NCBI GenBank assembly: GCA_964462985.1
Contig: CAYXAA010000052.1
Span: 1 to 24,661 of the forward strand
Source: CAYXAA01 sp964462985
Lineage (GTDB): Bacteria; Pseudomonadota; Alphaproteobacteria; Rhizobiales; Stappiaceae
Reading direction: 5' to 3'
DNA: 24,661 nt
Shown: in pieces, positions 16,381 through 23,744 of the stretch
Position numbering within the stretch: position 1 is the stretch's first letter
Layout: each line of letters opens with the position of its first letter
Made by a program: the position numbers and the translations under genes
Notes under the pieces: model-generated
What the model was told of the DNA's origin: nothing
Seen by the model: only the letters and a program-made list of their open reading frames with translations
The model's database searches: none

Positions 16381-16883
16381 GCGACGTTGCTACCCCGCAG
16401 CAGTTCCGAGACTTCGGCATGACCCGGGCGGAAGGCGCGCTTCAGCCGCTCGACGCATTTCGTCGGGTCGGCATTGCCGCACATGAAGACGTCGAAGGCG
16501 GCGTAGCCGACCTCGGGCCAAGTATGGACCGAAATATGGCTTTCGGCGAGCACCGCCACTCCGCTCACCCCCGTCGGCTCGAACGGGTGCAGATGGATGT
16601 GCAGCAGCGTCGCCCCGGCATCGTTCACGCAGGCCTTGAGCGTCTCCTCGATGAAGGGCAGGTCGTCGAGCCGCTCGGCATCATAAAGATCAATGATCAG
16701 ATGCGAGCCGGCGCAGCGCACACCGTCCTTCTCGATGAAATGATCCAGCCGATCGTTGGTCGCGATCGTGCCGGGCTTAGGGTCTTCCGTCTGGGTGATG
16801 CTTCTCGGCTCGATGACGCAGCTCGCGTCGTCAGCATGAGCCGTCAAGTCCATCCCCAATTGGAAGAGGGCGTCGTCAGACAT
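16377..16883 (-). CDS. speD: S-adenosylmethionine decarboxylase proenzyme
   Basis: SpeD cleaves itself to make a pyruvoyl enzyme that decarboxylates S-adenosylmethionine, supplying SpeE. The 168-residue proenzyme has the cleavage site in LAESHISVHTWPE. Ser115 becomes the pyruvoyl group, with His120 and Cys135 (FMCG) at exactly the +5 and +20 spacing of class 1B enzymes. The start at 16883 (MSDDALFQLGMDL) has GGGGAGG six bases upstream. The first 55 or so residues are an extension before the family core (GSHLIIDLYDAERLDDL), making it longer than the usual 120-130 residues. Other alphaproteobacterial SpeD proteins appear to share this type of start. It overlaps speE by four bases. Confidence 0.95.
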   Translation of the reverse strand: MSDDALFQLGMDLTAHADDASCVIEPRSITQTEDPKPGTIATNDRLDHFIEKDGVRCAGSHLIIDLYDAERLDDLPFIEETLKACVNDAGATLLHIHLHPFEPTGVSGVAVLAESHISVHTWPEVGYAAFDVFMCGNADPTKCVERLKRAFRPGHAEVSELLRGSNVA

Positions 16884-16910
16884 GGCGTCCTCCCCAACCA
16901 GCAGATGAAT

Positions 16911-16926
16911 GCCGGCATGTGCCGGC
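16911..16926. repeat. Short palindrome upstream of speD
   Basis: GCCGGC-ATGT-GCCGGC is a perfect 6-bp inverted repeat about 30 bases before the speD start, within its leader. In the mRNA it would form a small GC-rich hairpin upstream of the ribosome site. Regulation of speD through it is possible but not shown. Confidence 0.35.
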
Positions 16927-17075
16927 CGGATGCATTTAAGCCTTTCGGCGCCGCGACTCAATGCTTGTGTATGATTTTCCGCTGCCTGAAGCGGGCGAAG
17001 CAGGGAAGCCGATCAACGGCACGTGATAATCGAGGCCCGTCCACTCTGCTGTGAGGGCGCAGGGCCTCAACAGTT

Positions 17076-17810
17076 CTACTGCTGCAGCTCCCATGTGACG
17101 TTGACCTGGACCTCCAGCGATTCCTCTCCGGCCTCGACCGGTGCCGATGCGGCTTCCGCTGCGGCGAAATTGCGCACCATCATCGCCTTCGGCTGATAGC
17201 CGACCTGTTCACTGATCGAGAGGATCCGGCCAAGCTGGACGCCGGCTGCCTCGGCATAGAGTTCTGCCTTGCGCCTGGCGTCCGCCATGGCTGCCCGGCG
17301 CGCCTCGTCCTTGAGGGTCTCGGCCTCGCTGACGATGAAGCCGATCCCGCCGACGGCGTTCGCGCCGGTGCCGACCATGGCGTCGAGCAGCGTGCCGAGC
17401 CCGGTCAGGTCCCGAACCTTGACGGTGACGTTGTTCGTCACCCGGTAGCCTATGATGCGGGCGGCGTTATTGCCGGAGCTCGAGTCATAGCCGGCGTAGC
17501 GCGGCGCGACCGAGAAGCCGGATGTCTGGATGTCGCGCGGCTCGATCCCTGCGGCCTTGATTGCATCGACGATCGCCGTCATGGCCTCCGAGTTGGCGGC
17601 CATGGCCTCGGCTGCGGTGTCGCGGTCGGTGACGACACCGCTCGTCACGGTCGCCATGTCCGGAGCGGCGGTCACGGTGCCGCGGCCGACCATGTCGAGG
17701 GTGGCGACACGCGGCTCCTGCTGGGCACGGGCCGGGACCGACTGGGCGCCGAGGAGCGCAAGGGCGCAAAGAGCGAATGCTATGGGACGAGCGGCGGTGT
17801 TGAGCGACAT
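17076..17810 (-). CDS. SIMPL-domain (DUF541) periplasmic protein
   Basis: A 244-residue exported protein. Residues 1-29 are a signal peptide (hydrophobic IAFALCALALLGAQS, cut after ARA). The mature part is one SIMPL/DUF541 domain: VGRGTVTAAPDMATVTSGVV, then GIEPRDIQTSGFSVAPRYAG, IIGYRVTNNVTVKVRDL and EARRAAMADARRKAELYAEA. The last is the most conserved stretch. SIMPL proteins are periplasmic, oligomeric in some bacteria, and their function is not settled; an oxidative-stress role has been reported for E. coli YggE. It follows the AI-2E-type transporter gene on the same strand after about 140 bases and may share its transcript. Confidence 0.93.
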   Translation of the reverse strand: MSLNTAARPIAFALCALALLGAQSVPARAQQEPRVATLDMVGRGTVTAAPDMATVTSGVVTDRDTAAEAMAANSEAMTAIVDAIKAAGIEPRDIQTSGFSVAPRYAGYDSSSGNNAARIIGYRVTNNVTVKVRDLTGLGTLLDAMVGTGANAVGGIGFIVSEAETLKDEARRAAMADARRKAELYAEAAGVQLGRILSISEQVGYQPKAMMVRNFAAAEAASAPVEAGEESLEVQVNVTWELQQ

Positions 17811-17951
17811 GCTGAAATTCCGTGGCGGGTTGTCAATGCGGTGGGACCGTCGCCGCCAATTGCGGCGGCCGCGTGACGGCTGTGACGCTGCCAGTCTCCC
17901 ATGGCGGAGGGTCCGGAACGAGCCGGCGTGGCCGCCCCGGCCTGCAGGTTT

Positions 17952-19019
17952 CTACAATGACTCCGGTCCATGGCCGAGCGGCGCTCCGATGTCGCCGTCG
18001 GCGGACAGGAGTACGGCAATCGGGCGCGCGGCAGGAAACTGCGCGCAAACGATCAGCACCAGCACGGTGAGCGGCACGCACAGCACCATGCCGGTCACGC
18101 CCCAGATCGCTCCCCAGAAGCTCAGGGACAGCAGGATCACGAGGCTGGACAGGTTGAGACTGGTCCCCATCAGGCGGGGCTCGATCAAATTGCCAATCGT
18201 GAACTGGATGGCGCCGAGGCCGAGGGTGACGGCGAAGAACGGACCGAGATCGTCAAAGAACACAAGGGAGAGCAGGCTCGGAAACACCACCGCCAGCATC
18301 GAGCCAATGGTCGGGATGTAGTTGAGCAGAAAGGCGACGAAGCCGAACAGGGCCGCATAGGGCAGGCCGATCGCGGTCAAGAGGACGCTGGTGAGCAGGC
18401 CGGTGAGGGCGCTCATGGCCGTCTTGATGCCGACATAATGGCGAATCGACCGGGTGATCTCCCGGCGCATGGCAAAAGCAAGCTCCGCCCGTTCCGGCGT
18501 CGAAAACAGCTTGGCGAACTTGCGGTCGAAGGTGCCCTGCTCGATCAAGAGGAAGATGATGTAGATGAAGACCAGTGAGGCGGAACCGGCCAGCGTCGTG
18601 ATCACCGTCGCGGTTGCGGCCACCGCACGGTTGACGGCGCCGTTGGGCACGAGGTCCCGAAGCTCGATCGGGTCGGAGAGGTCGAGACGCGCCGACAGAT
18701 CCGCGAACACCGCCTCCAGCCGCTGCTGGTAGATCGGAGCGTCGCGGGCGAGTTCGGCGAGATTGGCGGCGACCATGTCGACGATGACGGTCGATACGAA
18801 AAAGATCGCCAGCAGCGCCGCCGGCAGGGCAATGACGTTCGGAAGGCGGTACGGTCCGAGCGGGACGGTCCGGATCGCGGCCGCGAGCGCCGAGATCAGG
18901 TACCAGCCGATCAGGGCGATCACGAAGGGGATCAGCAGGGCCCGGCCGACCACCAGAAGCCAGCCGACCAGCGTGACGAGGACCACGGCGTGCGTGATCG
19001 ACATCAAGGATGAGCGCAT
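17952..19019 (-). CDS. AI-2E / PerM-family membrane transporter
   Basis: A 355-residue inner-membrane protein of the AI-2E (PerM/TqsA) family. Members have been linked to autoinducer-2 export or to sodium/proton exchange; the substrate here is unknown. Two or three membrane spans lie at the N-terminus (HAVVLVTLVGWLLVVGRALL, LIPFVIALIGWYLISALAAA), followed by a soluble stretch of about 60 residues. Then come five or so further spans. The conserved family segments are FVAFLLNYIPTIGSMLAVVF and IGNLIEPRLMGTSLNLSSLV, both present. The start at 19019 gives the usual length; the frame continues upstream to 19079. A 330-base gap lies upstream. Confidence 0.92.
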   Translation of the reverse strand: MRSSLMSITHAVVLVTLVGWLLVVGRALLIPFVIALIGWYLISALAAAIRTVPLGPYRLPNVIALPAALLAIFFVSTVIVDMVAANLAELARDAPIYQQRLEAVFADLSARLDLSDPIELRDLVPNGAVNRAVAATATVITTLAGSASLVFIYIIFLLIEQGTFDRKFAKLFSTPERAELAFAMRREITRSIRHYVGIKTAMSALTGLLTSVLLTAIGLPYAALFGFVAFLLNYIPTIGSMLAVVFPSLLSLVFFDDLGPFFAVTLGLGAIQFTIGNLIEPRLMGTSLNLSSLVILLSLSFWGAIWGVTGMVLCVPLTVLVLIVCAQFPAARPIAVLLSADGDIGAPLGHGPESL

Positions 19020-19349
19020 GGCGGCCCCTTCGGGTGGCTTGAATGCCCTTCGGTTAGCGCGAAGACCCCGGCCCTGCAAACGGAAATCGCAATTCCCATC
19101 CCGAGGATGATGCTGTGCCCGGCGGAGCGGCGGCGGCTAAATTCATGTGTCCGTTTCGGTGCGGCCGGAGATGCCGCGGCTGCTGCGGACCGGATCATTC
19201 CGGAACGGTGCACCGGCCGTGTCCTGCTGCTGCGTTGCCGCGCCGGCGTCGCGGACGCAGGCAAGACAGGCTTTGCCCTTGCCGCCGCCTTCTGCCTTGG
19301 TATACCAAGCAGGATGATCGCCGGCCCGATTTCGCGGCCTCGCGCATCG
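19020..19349. other. Noncoding gap between the AI-2E gene and the tRNA
   Basis: No supported protein gene. It separates the minus-strand AI-2E gene from the plus-strand tRNA, so promoters for both should be here. The only clear signal is the CTTGGTATACCAAG palindrome at 19296-19309. TTCCGGAA occurs near 19197, a short self-complementary site that may be chance. Confidence 0.45.
19279..19309 (+). promoter_or_regulatory. Palindromic operator-like site overlapping a possible tRNA promoter
   Basis: CTTGGTATACCAAG (19296-19309) is a perfect 14-base palindrome. The core TTGGTATACCAA equals the operator core known for FCD-type GntR regulators such as UxuR/ExuR. A possible sigma-70 pair TTGCCG (19279-19284) and TATACC (19301-19306), 16 bases apart, overlaps it, and transcription would start about 37 bases before the tRNA. 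No GntR gene is in the window, so which protein binds, and whether the tRNA is the target, is unknown. Confidence 0.4.
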
Positions 19350-19426
19350 GGGCCTGTAGCTCAACTGGTTAGAGCCGTCCGCTCATAACGGATTGGTTGG
19401 GGGTTCGAGTCCCTCCGGGCCCACCA
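19350..19426 (+). tRNA. tRNA-Ile2, anticodon CAU (lysidine-type)
   Basis: A complete 77-base tRNA with encoded CCA. The acceptor GGGCCTG pairs with CGGGCCC (one wobble). The D stem is GCTC/GAGC, the anticodon stem GTCCG/CGGAT carries loop CTCATAA (anticodon CAT), and the T stem is GGGGG/CCCTC with loop TTCGAGT. CAU could mean initiator Met, elongator Met or Ile2. The first is excluded by the fully paired acceptor. C4-G69, C5-G68 and the G27-U43 pair match the features TilS uses to recognise tRNA-Ile2 and put lysidine at C34, so it should read AUA as isoleucine. A run of five T follows the CCA and may end the transcript. Confidence 0.9.
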
Positions 19427-19533
19427 TTTTTCTAGGTCGTTGAATTCGGTGCAATCTGGAGGAATGCCTGCGGGCGGCCCTGAGCGGCTACCGCCTCAAT
19501 GTCGCGGCATCCACCCGCCAAGCCGGGCGCCGA

Positions 19534-19905
19534 TCACTGGCCGGCGCCCGCGCAAGGCGCGATCTCGATCGCCTCCCCGGTCTGCGCACCGAGCTGCAGG
19601 CACTCCTTCTCCCCGCAAATCTGCCAGCCTTCACCGGTCGCGCCCGAGGCCGCGAGCACCAGCCTTTCCTGCGGCGGGCGGTCCGGCCGATAGATGTACC
19701 AGCCATCCTCAAGAACCGCGTCCGCGCCAGGCTCCATGCCGGCGCCCGATCCCCTGACGCGCGCCTCAACGAGCCGCAGGCCCATCGGCTCGACCAGCCA
19801 TTCCTCAATCCACTCGGTCCGCTCGACCGAATGCGTCCACGACAGGGTGAATGCAGACGCCGCGATTACGGCGGTCTTGCCCGCCGCGAGGACGCAAAGG
19901 CTCAT
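19534..19905 (-). CDS. DUF1850 protein, accessory of the TAXI-TRAP transporter
   Basis: A 123-residue protein of the DUF1850 family. The N-terminus (MSLCVLAAGKTAVIAASAFT) is hydrophobic and may be an export signal or anchor. LSWTHSVERTEWIEEW (about 21-36) is the family hallmark, followed by the conserved GSGAGMEPGADAVLEDGWY. Its ATG overlaps the stop of the fused TRAP permease gene as ATGA, so the two are translated together. DUF1850 genes repeatedly sit with TAXI-type TRAP permeases; the biochemical role is unknown. It is the last gene of the operon. Confidence 0.88.
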   Translation of the reverse strand: MSLCVLAAGKTAVIAASAFTLSWTHSVERTEWIEEWLVEPMGLRLVEARVRGSGAGMEPGADAVLEDGWYIYRPDRPPQERLVLAASGATGEGWQICGEKECLQLGAQTGEAIEIAPCAGAGQ

Positions 19906-22007
19906 TCGGCAGCCTTCTGCGTCGCCGCGGTCACCTGCCGCGAGCGCCGCCAGTGCCAAGCGAGGACGATTGCCGCCAGTACGAAGCCGACCTCGTCGGT
20001 GACCGGCAGCGCGGCGACGAGGGTGAAGGCAGCGGCCGCGGCGAGCAGCCGCTCGACGATCGTCATGTGCACGATGAAGAATCCGATCACCGCCGCGCCC
20101 CACAAGCCAATCGCAACCAGCGTCTTCACCATGATGTAGGCGACTTCGGTCCAGTAGCCGGCAGCTTCTGCGATCGCGCCGCCGTCCTGCAGCATCAGTG
20201 AGGGCGTGTAGACTGCCATGAAGGGGATGACGAAGCCCGCGGCCGCGATCTTGATCGCCTCGATCGAGATCTTCAGCCCCTTCTCGCGTGCAATAGGCGC
20301 GGCGGCGAAACAGGCCAGCGCCACCGGCGGCGTCAGGTCGGCAAGGATGCCGAAATAGAAGACGAACATGTGGCTGACGAGCAGCGGAACGCCGAGCTCA
20401 AGCAGCGCCGGACCGGCGATCGAGGAGGTGATGATGTAGTTGGGAATGGTCGGAATGCCCATGCCGAGCACAAGGCATGTGATCATGGTCAGGACCAGCG
20501 ACAGGAACAGGCTCTCCTCGCCAACCGACACGATGAACTGGCCGAAGGTGGTGGCGACGCCCGTCAGCGTCATCGTGCCGATGATGATGCCGACGACCGC
20601 GCAGGCGACACCGACGGGAAGTGCTGTCCGCGCGCCCTCGGCAAGCGAATCGCGGCATGCCGCCAGCGTGTCGCGCCCGCCGGCGACGACGAGGTTGGCG
20701 ACGATCAGCACGGCCGCGGCGATGAGGATGGCGTTGATGCCGATGCGGAGGAAGCTCGCGGCGACGAGCCCGAGCCCGATCCAGAAGATCACGCGAAGGA
20801 CGGTCGACGGAATCCCGAGCGCGACCGAGCCGCCGAGGATGAGCAGCACCGTCAGCGCCAGGCCGATCGTTCCGGCATAGAGCGGCGTGTAGCCGGAGAA
20901 CAGCAGCCACACCAGCACGGCAAGCGGCAGGATCAGGTACCAGCCGCGGCGCAGCGCTGCGATCGGCGACGGCAGGTCGGAGCGCGCCAAGCCGAGCAGC
21001 CCGTGACGGCCGGCTTCCAGGTGCACCATCCAGAATGCGGAGATGAAGTAGAGCAGCGCCGGGATCACCGCCGCCCTGACCACCTCGTAGTAGGCGACAC
21101 CGAGCGTCTCGGCCATGATGAAGGCGACCGCGCCCATGACCGGCGGCATGATCTGCCCGCCCATCGAGGCTGTCGCCTCGACGCCGCCGGCAAAGGCCGC
21201 GCGGTAGCCGAAGCGCTTCATCAGCGGGATGGTGAACTGGCCGGTGGTGACGACGTTGGCAACGCCCGAGCCCGAGATCGTGCCCATCAGCGCCGAAGCG
21301 ATGACCGAGACCTTGGCGGCGCCGCCGCGCGCATGGCCGACCGTGCCCATGGCCACGTCGGTGAAAAGCCGGATCATGCCGGCCCGCTCGAGAAACGAGC
21401 CGAACAGGATGAAGAGGAAGATGTACGTGGCCGACACGTAGATCGGGATGCCGTAGATGCCCTCGGTGCCATAGGCCATCTGGTCGATCACCTGGGCGAA
21501 GTCGTAGCCGCGATGGTCGAACGGCGCGGGAAGGTACTCGCCGAACAGCGCATAGAGCAGGAAACTACCCGAAATGATCGGCAACGCTGGCCCCATCATC
21601 ACCCAGGCCGCTGCGAAGATCGTCGCGAGCGCCACGACACCCATGGTGATGTCGACGCTGTTGAGGTCGCCGGCGCGGAGGATCAGCGGGGCATACTCGA
21701 CATACTGGTAGACGGCGACGGCAACGCCGGCTGCCGAAAGGAGCCAGGCCAGCGCCTTGCCCGCCGGCGACACGCCGCGCGCGGCAGCCACAAGCGGAAA
21801 GACAAGCAAAAGGAGGAAGGCGACGTGGCTCGCTCGCAGCACTTGGCTCGGCACGGAGATCAGGTGTGCCGCCGTGGCAATCTGCCAGGCCGAAAAGGCA
21901 ACGGCAATCCAGAACAGGATGCGACCTTCCGTCCCCAGCGGGAAGCCTTCGCCCGTCGGATCTTGGAACGCCGCGTTCGTCACCGCTTCAACGTGCTTGT
22001 CGGACAT
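19902..22007 (-). CDS. TRAP transporter fused permease (TAXI type, DctQM fusion)
   Basis: A 701-residue inner-membrane protein. It combines the small (DctQ-like, 4 spans) and large (DctM-like, about 12 spans) TRAP subunits in one chain, as is standard for TAXI transporters. These import organic acids or similar anions with a sodium gradient. The N-terminal third has several spans (ILFWIAVAFSAWQIATAAHL, VAFLLLLVFPLVAAA). The large part includes the conserved GSFLERAGMIRLFTDVAMG, GTISGSGVANVVTTGQFTIP and GVEATASMGGQIMPPVMGAV, and MGIPTIPNYIITSSIAGPAL further on. The start at 22007 (MSDKHVEAV) has GGGGAAGG upstream. The TAXI binding protein gene lies 76 bases upstream and the DUF1850 gene overlaps its stop. 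The substrate cannot be deduced. Confidence 0.95.
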   Translation of the reverse strand: MSDKHVEAVTNAAFQDPTGEGFPLGTEGRILFWIAVAFSAWQIATAAHLISVPSQVLRASHVAFLLLLVFPLVAAARGVSPAGKALAWLLSAAGVAVAVYQYVEYAPLILRAGDLNSVDITMGVVALATIFAAAWVMMGPALPIISGSFLLYALFGEYLPAPFDHRGYDFAQVIDQMAYGTEGIYGIPIYVSATYIFLFILFGSFLERAGMIRLFTDVAMGTVGHARGGAAKVSVIASALMGTISGSGVANVVTTGQFTIPLMKRFGYRAAFAGGVEATASMGGQIMPPVMGAVAFIMAETLGVAYYEVVRAAVIPALLYFISAFWMVHLEAGRHGLLGLARSDLPSPIAALRRGWYLILPLAVLVWLLFSGYTPLYAGTIGLALTVLLILGGSVALGIPSTVLRVIFWIGLGLVAASFLRIGINAILIAAAVLIVANLVVAGGRDTLAACRDSLAEGARTALPVGVACAVVGIIIGTMTLTGVATTFGQFIVSVGEESLFLSLVLTMITCLVLGMGIPTIPNYIITSSIAGPALLELGVPLLVSHMFVFYFGILADLTPPVALACFAAAPIAREKGLKISIEAIKIAAAGFVIPFMAVYTPSLMLQDGGAIAEAAGYWTEVAYIMVKTLVAIGLWGAAVIGFFIVHMTIVERLLAAAAAFTLVAALPVTDEVGFVLAAIVLAWHWRRSRQVTAATQKAAE

Positions 22008-22083
22008 GCACCTTCCCCGGACTTGCTGCAAAGACGGCCGGATGCGGCGGCCCGAAGGCCGCCGGTGCCAGCCGGCATGAAAC

Positions 22084-23034
22084 CTACAGCAGGCCCTTTT
22101 CCTTGTAGAAGCGCTCGGCGCCGGGATGCAGCGGGATCGGCAGGCCCTTCGCCGCCTCCTCGATCTTGATGGACGATGCGGCCTGGTGTGCCGCGACCAT
22201 CGTGTCGAGGTGCTCGAAGAGCTGCTTCGTCATCTGGTAGGCGATCTCGTCGGAGACGTCGGCGCTGGTGACGAGGATGTTGGTGATGGCGAGCGTCGGG
22301 ACGTCTGCCGTCTGTCCCTCGTAAGTGCCTGCCGGAATCGTTGCGGCAAGGAACGGCGCGCCGAGCTTCTCGGCAACCTCCGCCGGCACCGCAACCACCG
22401 TGATCGGGAGCGAAACGGCGAGGTCCTTGATCGAGGCAACGCCGAGGCCAGCCGACTGCAGGGTCGCATCCAACTGGCGGTTCTTGATCAGCTCGACCGA
22501 TTCGCCGAATGGCAGGTACTCGGTCTTGCCGAGATCCTCATAGCTCATGCCGAGAGCGCCGAAGATGACTCGGGCGTTGAGTTCGGTGCCCGACTTCGGC
22601 GCGCCGACCGACAGGCTCTTGCCCTTCAGATCGCCGAATTCCTTGATGCCGGACTCCTGTGAGGCGACGACCTGGATGTAGTTCGGGTAAATCGCGGCAA
22701 TTGCCCGCAGCTTTTCGAGCTTGCCTGGAAAGCCCGCATCTGCGTCGCCTTCCCACGCCGCCTTAACCGAGTCGCCGAGAGCGAAGGCGATCTCGCCCTT
22801 GCCCTGCTGGATGAGGTTGAGGTTCTCGACCGATGCCTTGGTCGCCTGCACCTGCGTGCGCACGCCTTCGATGTTCTTGCCGTAGATCTCCGAAAGTGCG
22901 ACGCCGAGCGGGTAGTAGACGCCGGACGTTCCGCCGGTGAGCACGTTGATGAACTGATCCGCCTTTGCCGCGCCGGCAGCAAAGACCAGCGCAAAGGTGC
23001 CGACTGCCACGAGTTTCCGGGCGCAATTCTGCAT
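22084..23034 (-). CDS. TAXI-family TRAP solute-binding protein
   Basis: A 316-residue periplasmic binding protein that hands substrate to the fused TRAP permease encoded next. Residues 1-25 are a signal peptide (hydrophobic LVAVGTFALVFAAG, cut after AKA). The mature start has NVLTGGTSGVYYPLGVALSE, the TAXI signature, then VQATKASVENLNLIQQGKGE, IAAIYPNYIQVV and LKGKSLSVGAPKSGTELNAR. All are typical of the family, whose known ligands include glutamate-like anions, but none can be assigned here. The ATG at 23034 has GGAGGAGAG five bases upstream. A CGCTGA-GT-TCAGCG palindrome lies directly upstream of the ribosome site. Confidence 0.95.
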   Translation of the reverse strand: MQNCARKLVAVGTFALVFAAGAAKADQFINVLTGGTSGVYYPLGVALSEIYGKNIEGVRTQVQATKASVENLNLIQQGKGEIAFALGDSVKAAWEGDADAGFPGKLEKLRAIAAIYPNYIQVVASQESGIKEFGDLKGKSLSVGAPKSGTELNARVIFGALGMSYEDLGKTEYLPFGESVELIKNRQLDATLQSAGLGVASIKDLAVSLPITVVAVPAEVAEKLGAPFLAATIPAGTYEGQTADVPTLAITNILVTSADVSDEIAYQMTKQLFEHLDTMVAAHQAASSIKIEEAAKGLPIPLHPGAERFYKEKGLL

Positions 23035-23045
23035 GTACTCTCCTC

Positions 23046-23059
23046 CGCTGAGTTCAGCG
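23046..23059. promoter_or_regulatory. Palindrome next to the TAXI ribosome site
   Basis: CGCTGA-GT-TCAGCG is a 6-bp perfect inverted repeat adjoining the ribosome-binding sequence of the TAXI gene (23036-23044). It could be an operator or a small mRNA hairpin limiting ribosome access. Confidence 0.35.
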
Positions 23060-23159
23060 CCTCCCTCAACAGGCGCAGGGACGGGGATAGTCCTTCATGA
23101 AAACGCGCTTGCCAACCCCGAAAGGGTGGGTTCGGGGCCGCAACCTTAGGCGATGTCAC

Positions 23160-23330
23160 CAGAAGCGGTGCGTGGCGTTCAGCCGCTCGATGGACGGGGG
23201 CGCGGAGGCCGACGATCCGCAACCATTCGTCGCGCGGACGGTCGCCGACCGGATGCCAGTGGGTGACCATGAGGAGGTAGACGTCGGCGATCGCCATTGT
23301 TTCGCCGGCAGGCCAAGCCCGGTCCTCTAA
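23160..23330 (-). pseudogene. Remnant of a glutathione S-transferase C-terminal domain
   Basis: On the minus strand one frame reads LEDRAWPAGETMAIADVYLL, then VTHWHPVGDRP and VGLRAPVHRAAERHAPLL. This follows the usual GST C-terminal pattern: an L-x-G-E segment, then IADxYL, an (N/T)xW helix, and R-x-x-V at the last helices. GST proteins conjugate or bind glutathione. Nothing like the thioredoxin-fold N-terminal domain is found upstream, and no stop follows at the natural end: the frame runs on into the TAXI gene in another frame. I read it as a decayed fragment. The assignment rests on motif resemblance over about 57 residues. Confidence 0.5.
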
Positions 23331-23465
23331 AACGGTACCACGACAAAAACGCGCCATCATGGGCTGCCGTCGAAGCCGGGATGCTGCCGCGATACTGTCG
23401 TGCCGCGCCATGTTGTTCTGCGGGCCAGGGCCGTCCCGGAGCAGGCGTGCCCCGACGTCTTCGAC

Positions 23466-23500
23466 AAAACCTGACGCTACCGGATTAAGTGTCAGGTTTT
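23466..23500. repeat. 10-bp perfect inverted repeat
   Basis: AAAACCTGAC (23466-23475) and GTCAGGTTTT (23491-23500) are exact reverse complements around a 15-base spacer. It could be a weak bidirectional terminator (four T at the end), an operator, or the footprint of a mobile element beside the GST remnant. Confidence 0.6.
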
Positions 23501-23744
23501 ATCCAGTAGTACTCTGCTTTTGAAGTTCGTCATACTTGCCAGTAACGCGTGAAGGAAACTCATTGGGGGGCGGGAAATTCGGCATAAATCTGCAATGCAA
23601 CGGATCATCAACTGATCCATACGGCGCTTCCGTACTATCGAAGCGCAGTGCCCTGTGCGCCCTTCGGCAACCGGCCCGAAGGGACGCGGTGCGATTTTGT
23701 CGGGCGCCCGGCCGGCAGACATTTTTCAGCCGGATTGACCGCAC

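Larger units (their letters stand above)
23035..23744. other. Gene-poor interval upstream of the TAXI operon
   Basis: About 710 bases between divergent genes, with no intact gene. It holds the palindrome at 23046-23059, a CCCCGAA/TTCGGGG stem (23116-23137), the glutathione S-transferase-like remnant (23160-23330), and the 10-bp inverted repeat at 23466-23500. The rest shows no clear feature. The promoters of the TAXI operon and of the SGNH gene should be within it. Confidence 0.5.

Noticed and set aside
19350..19426. Reading the CAU tRNA as elongator or initiator Met
   Set aside because: C4-G69, C5-G68 and G27-U43 fit Ile2; the paired first acceptor position excludes the initiator.
20370..22169. 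599-residue plus-strand frame opposite the TRAP permease
   Set aside because: Hydrophilic mirror of a membrane protein gene, extremely rich in Arg, Asp and Gly; no motif, and the permease frame is beyond doubt.
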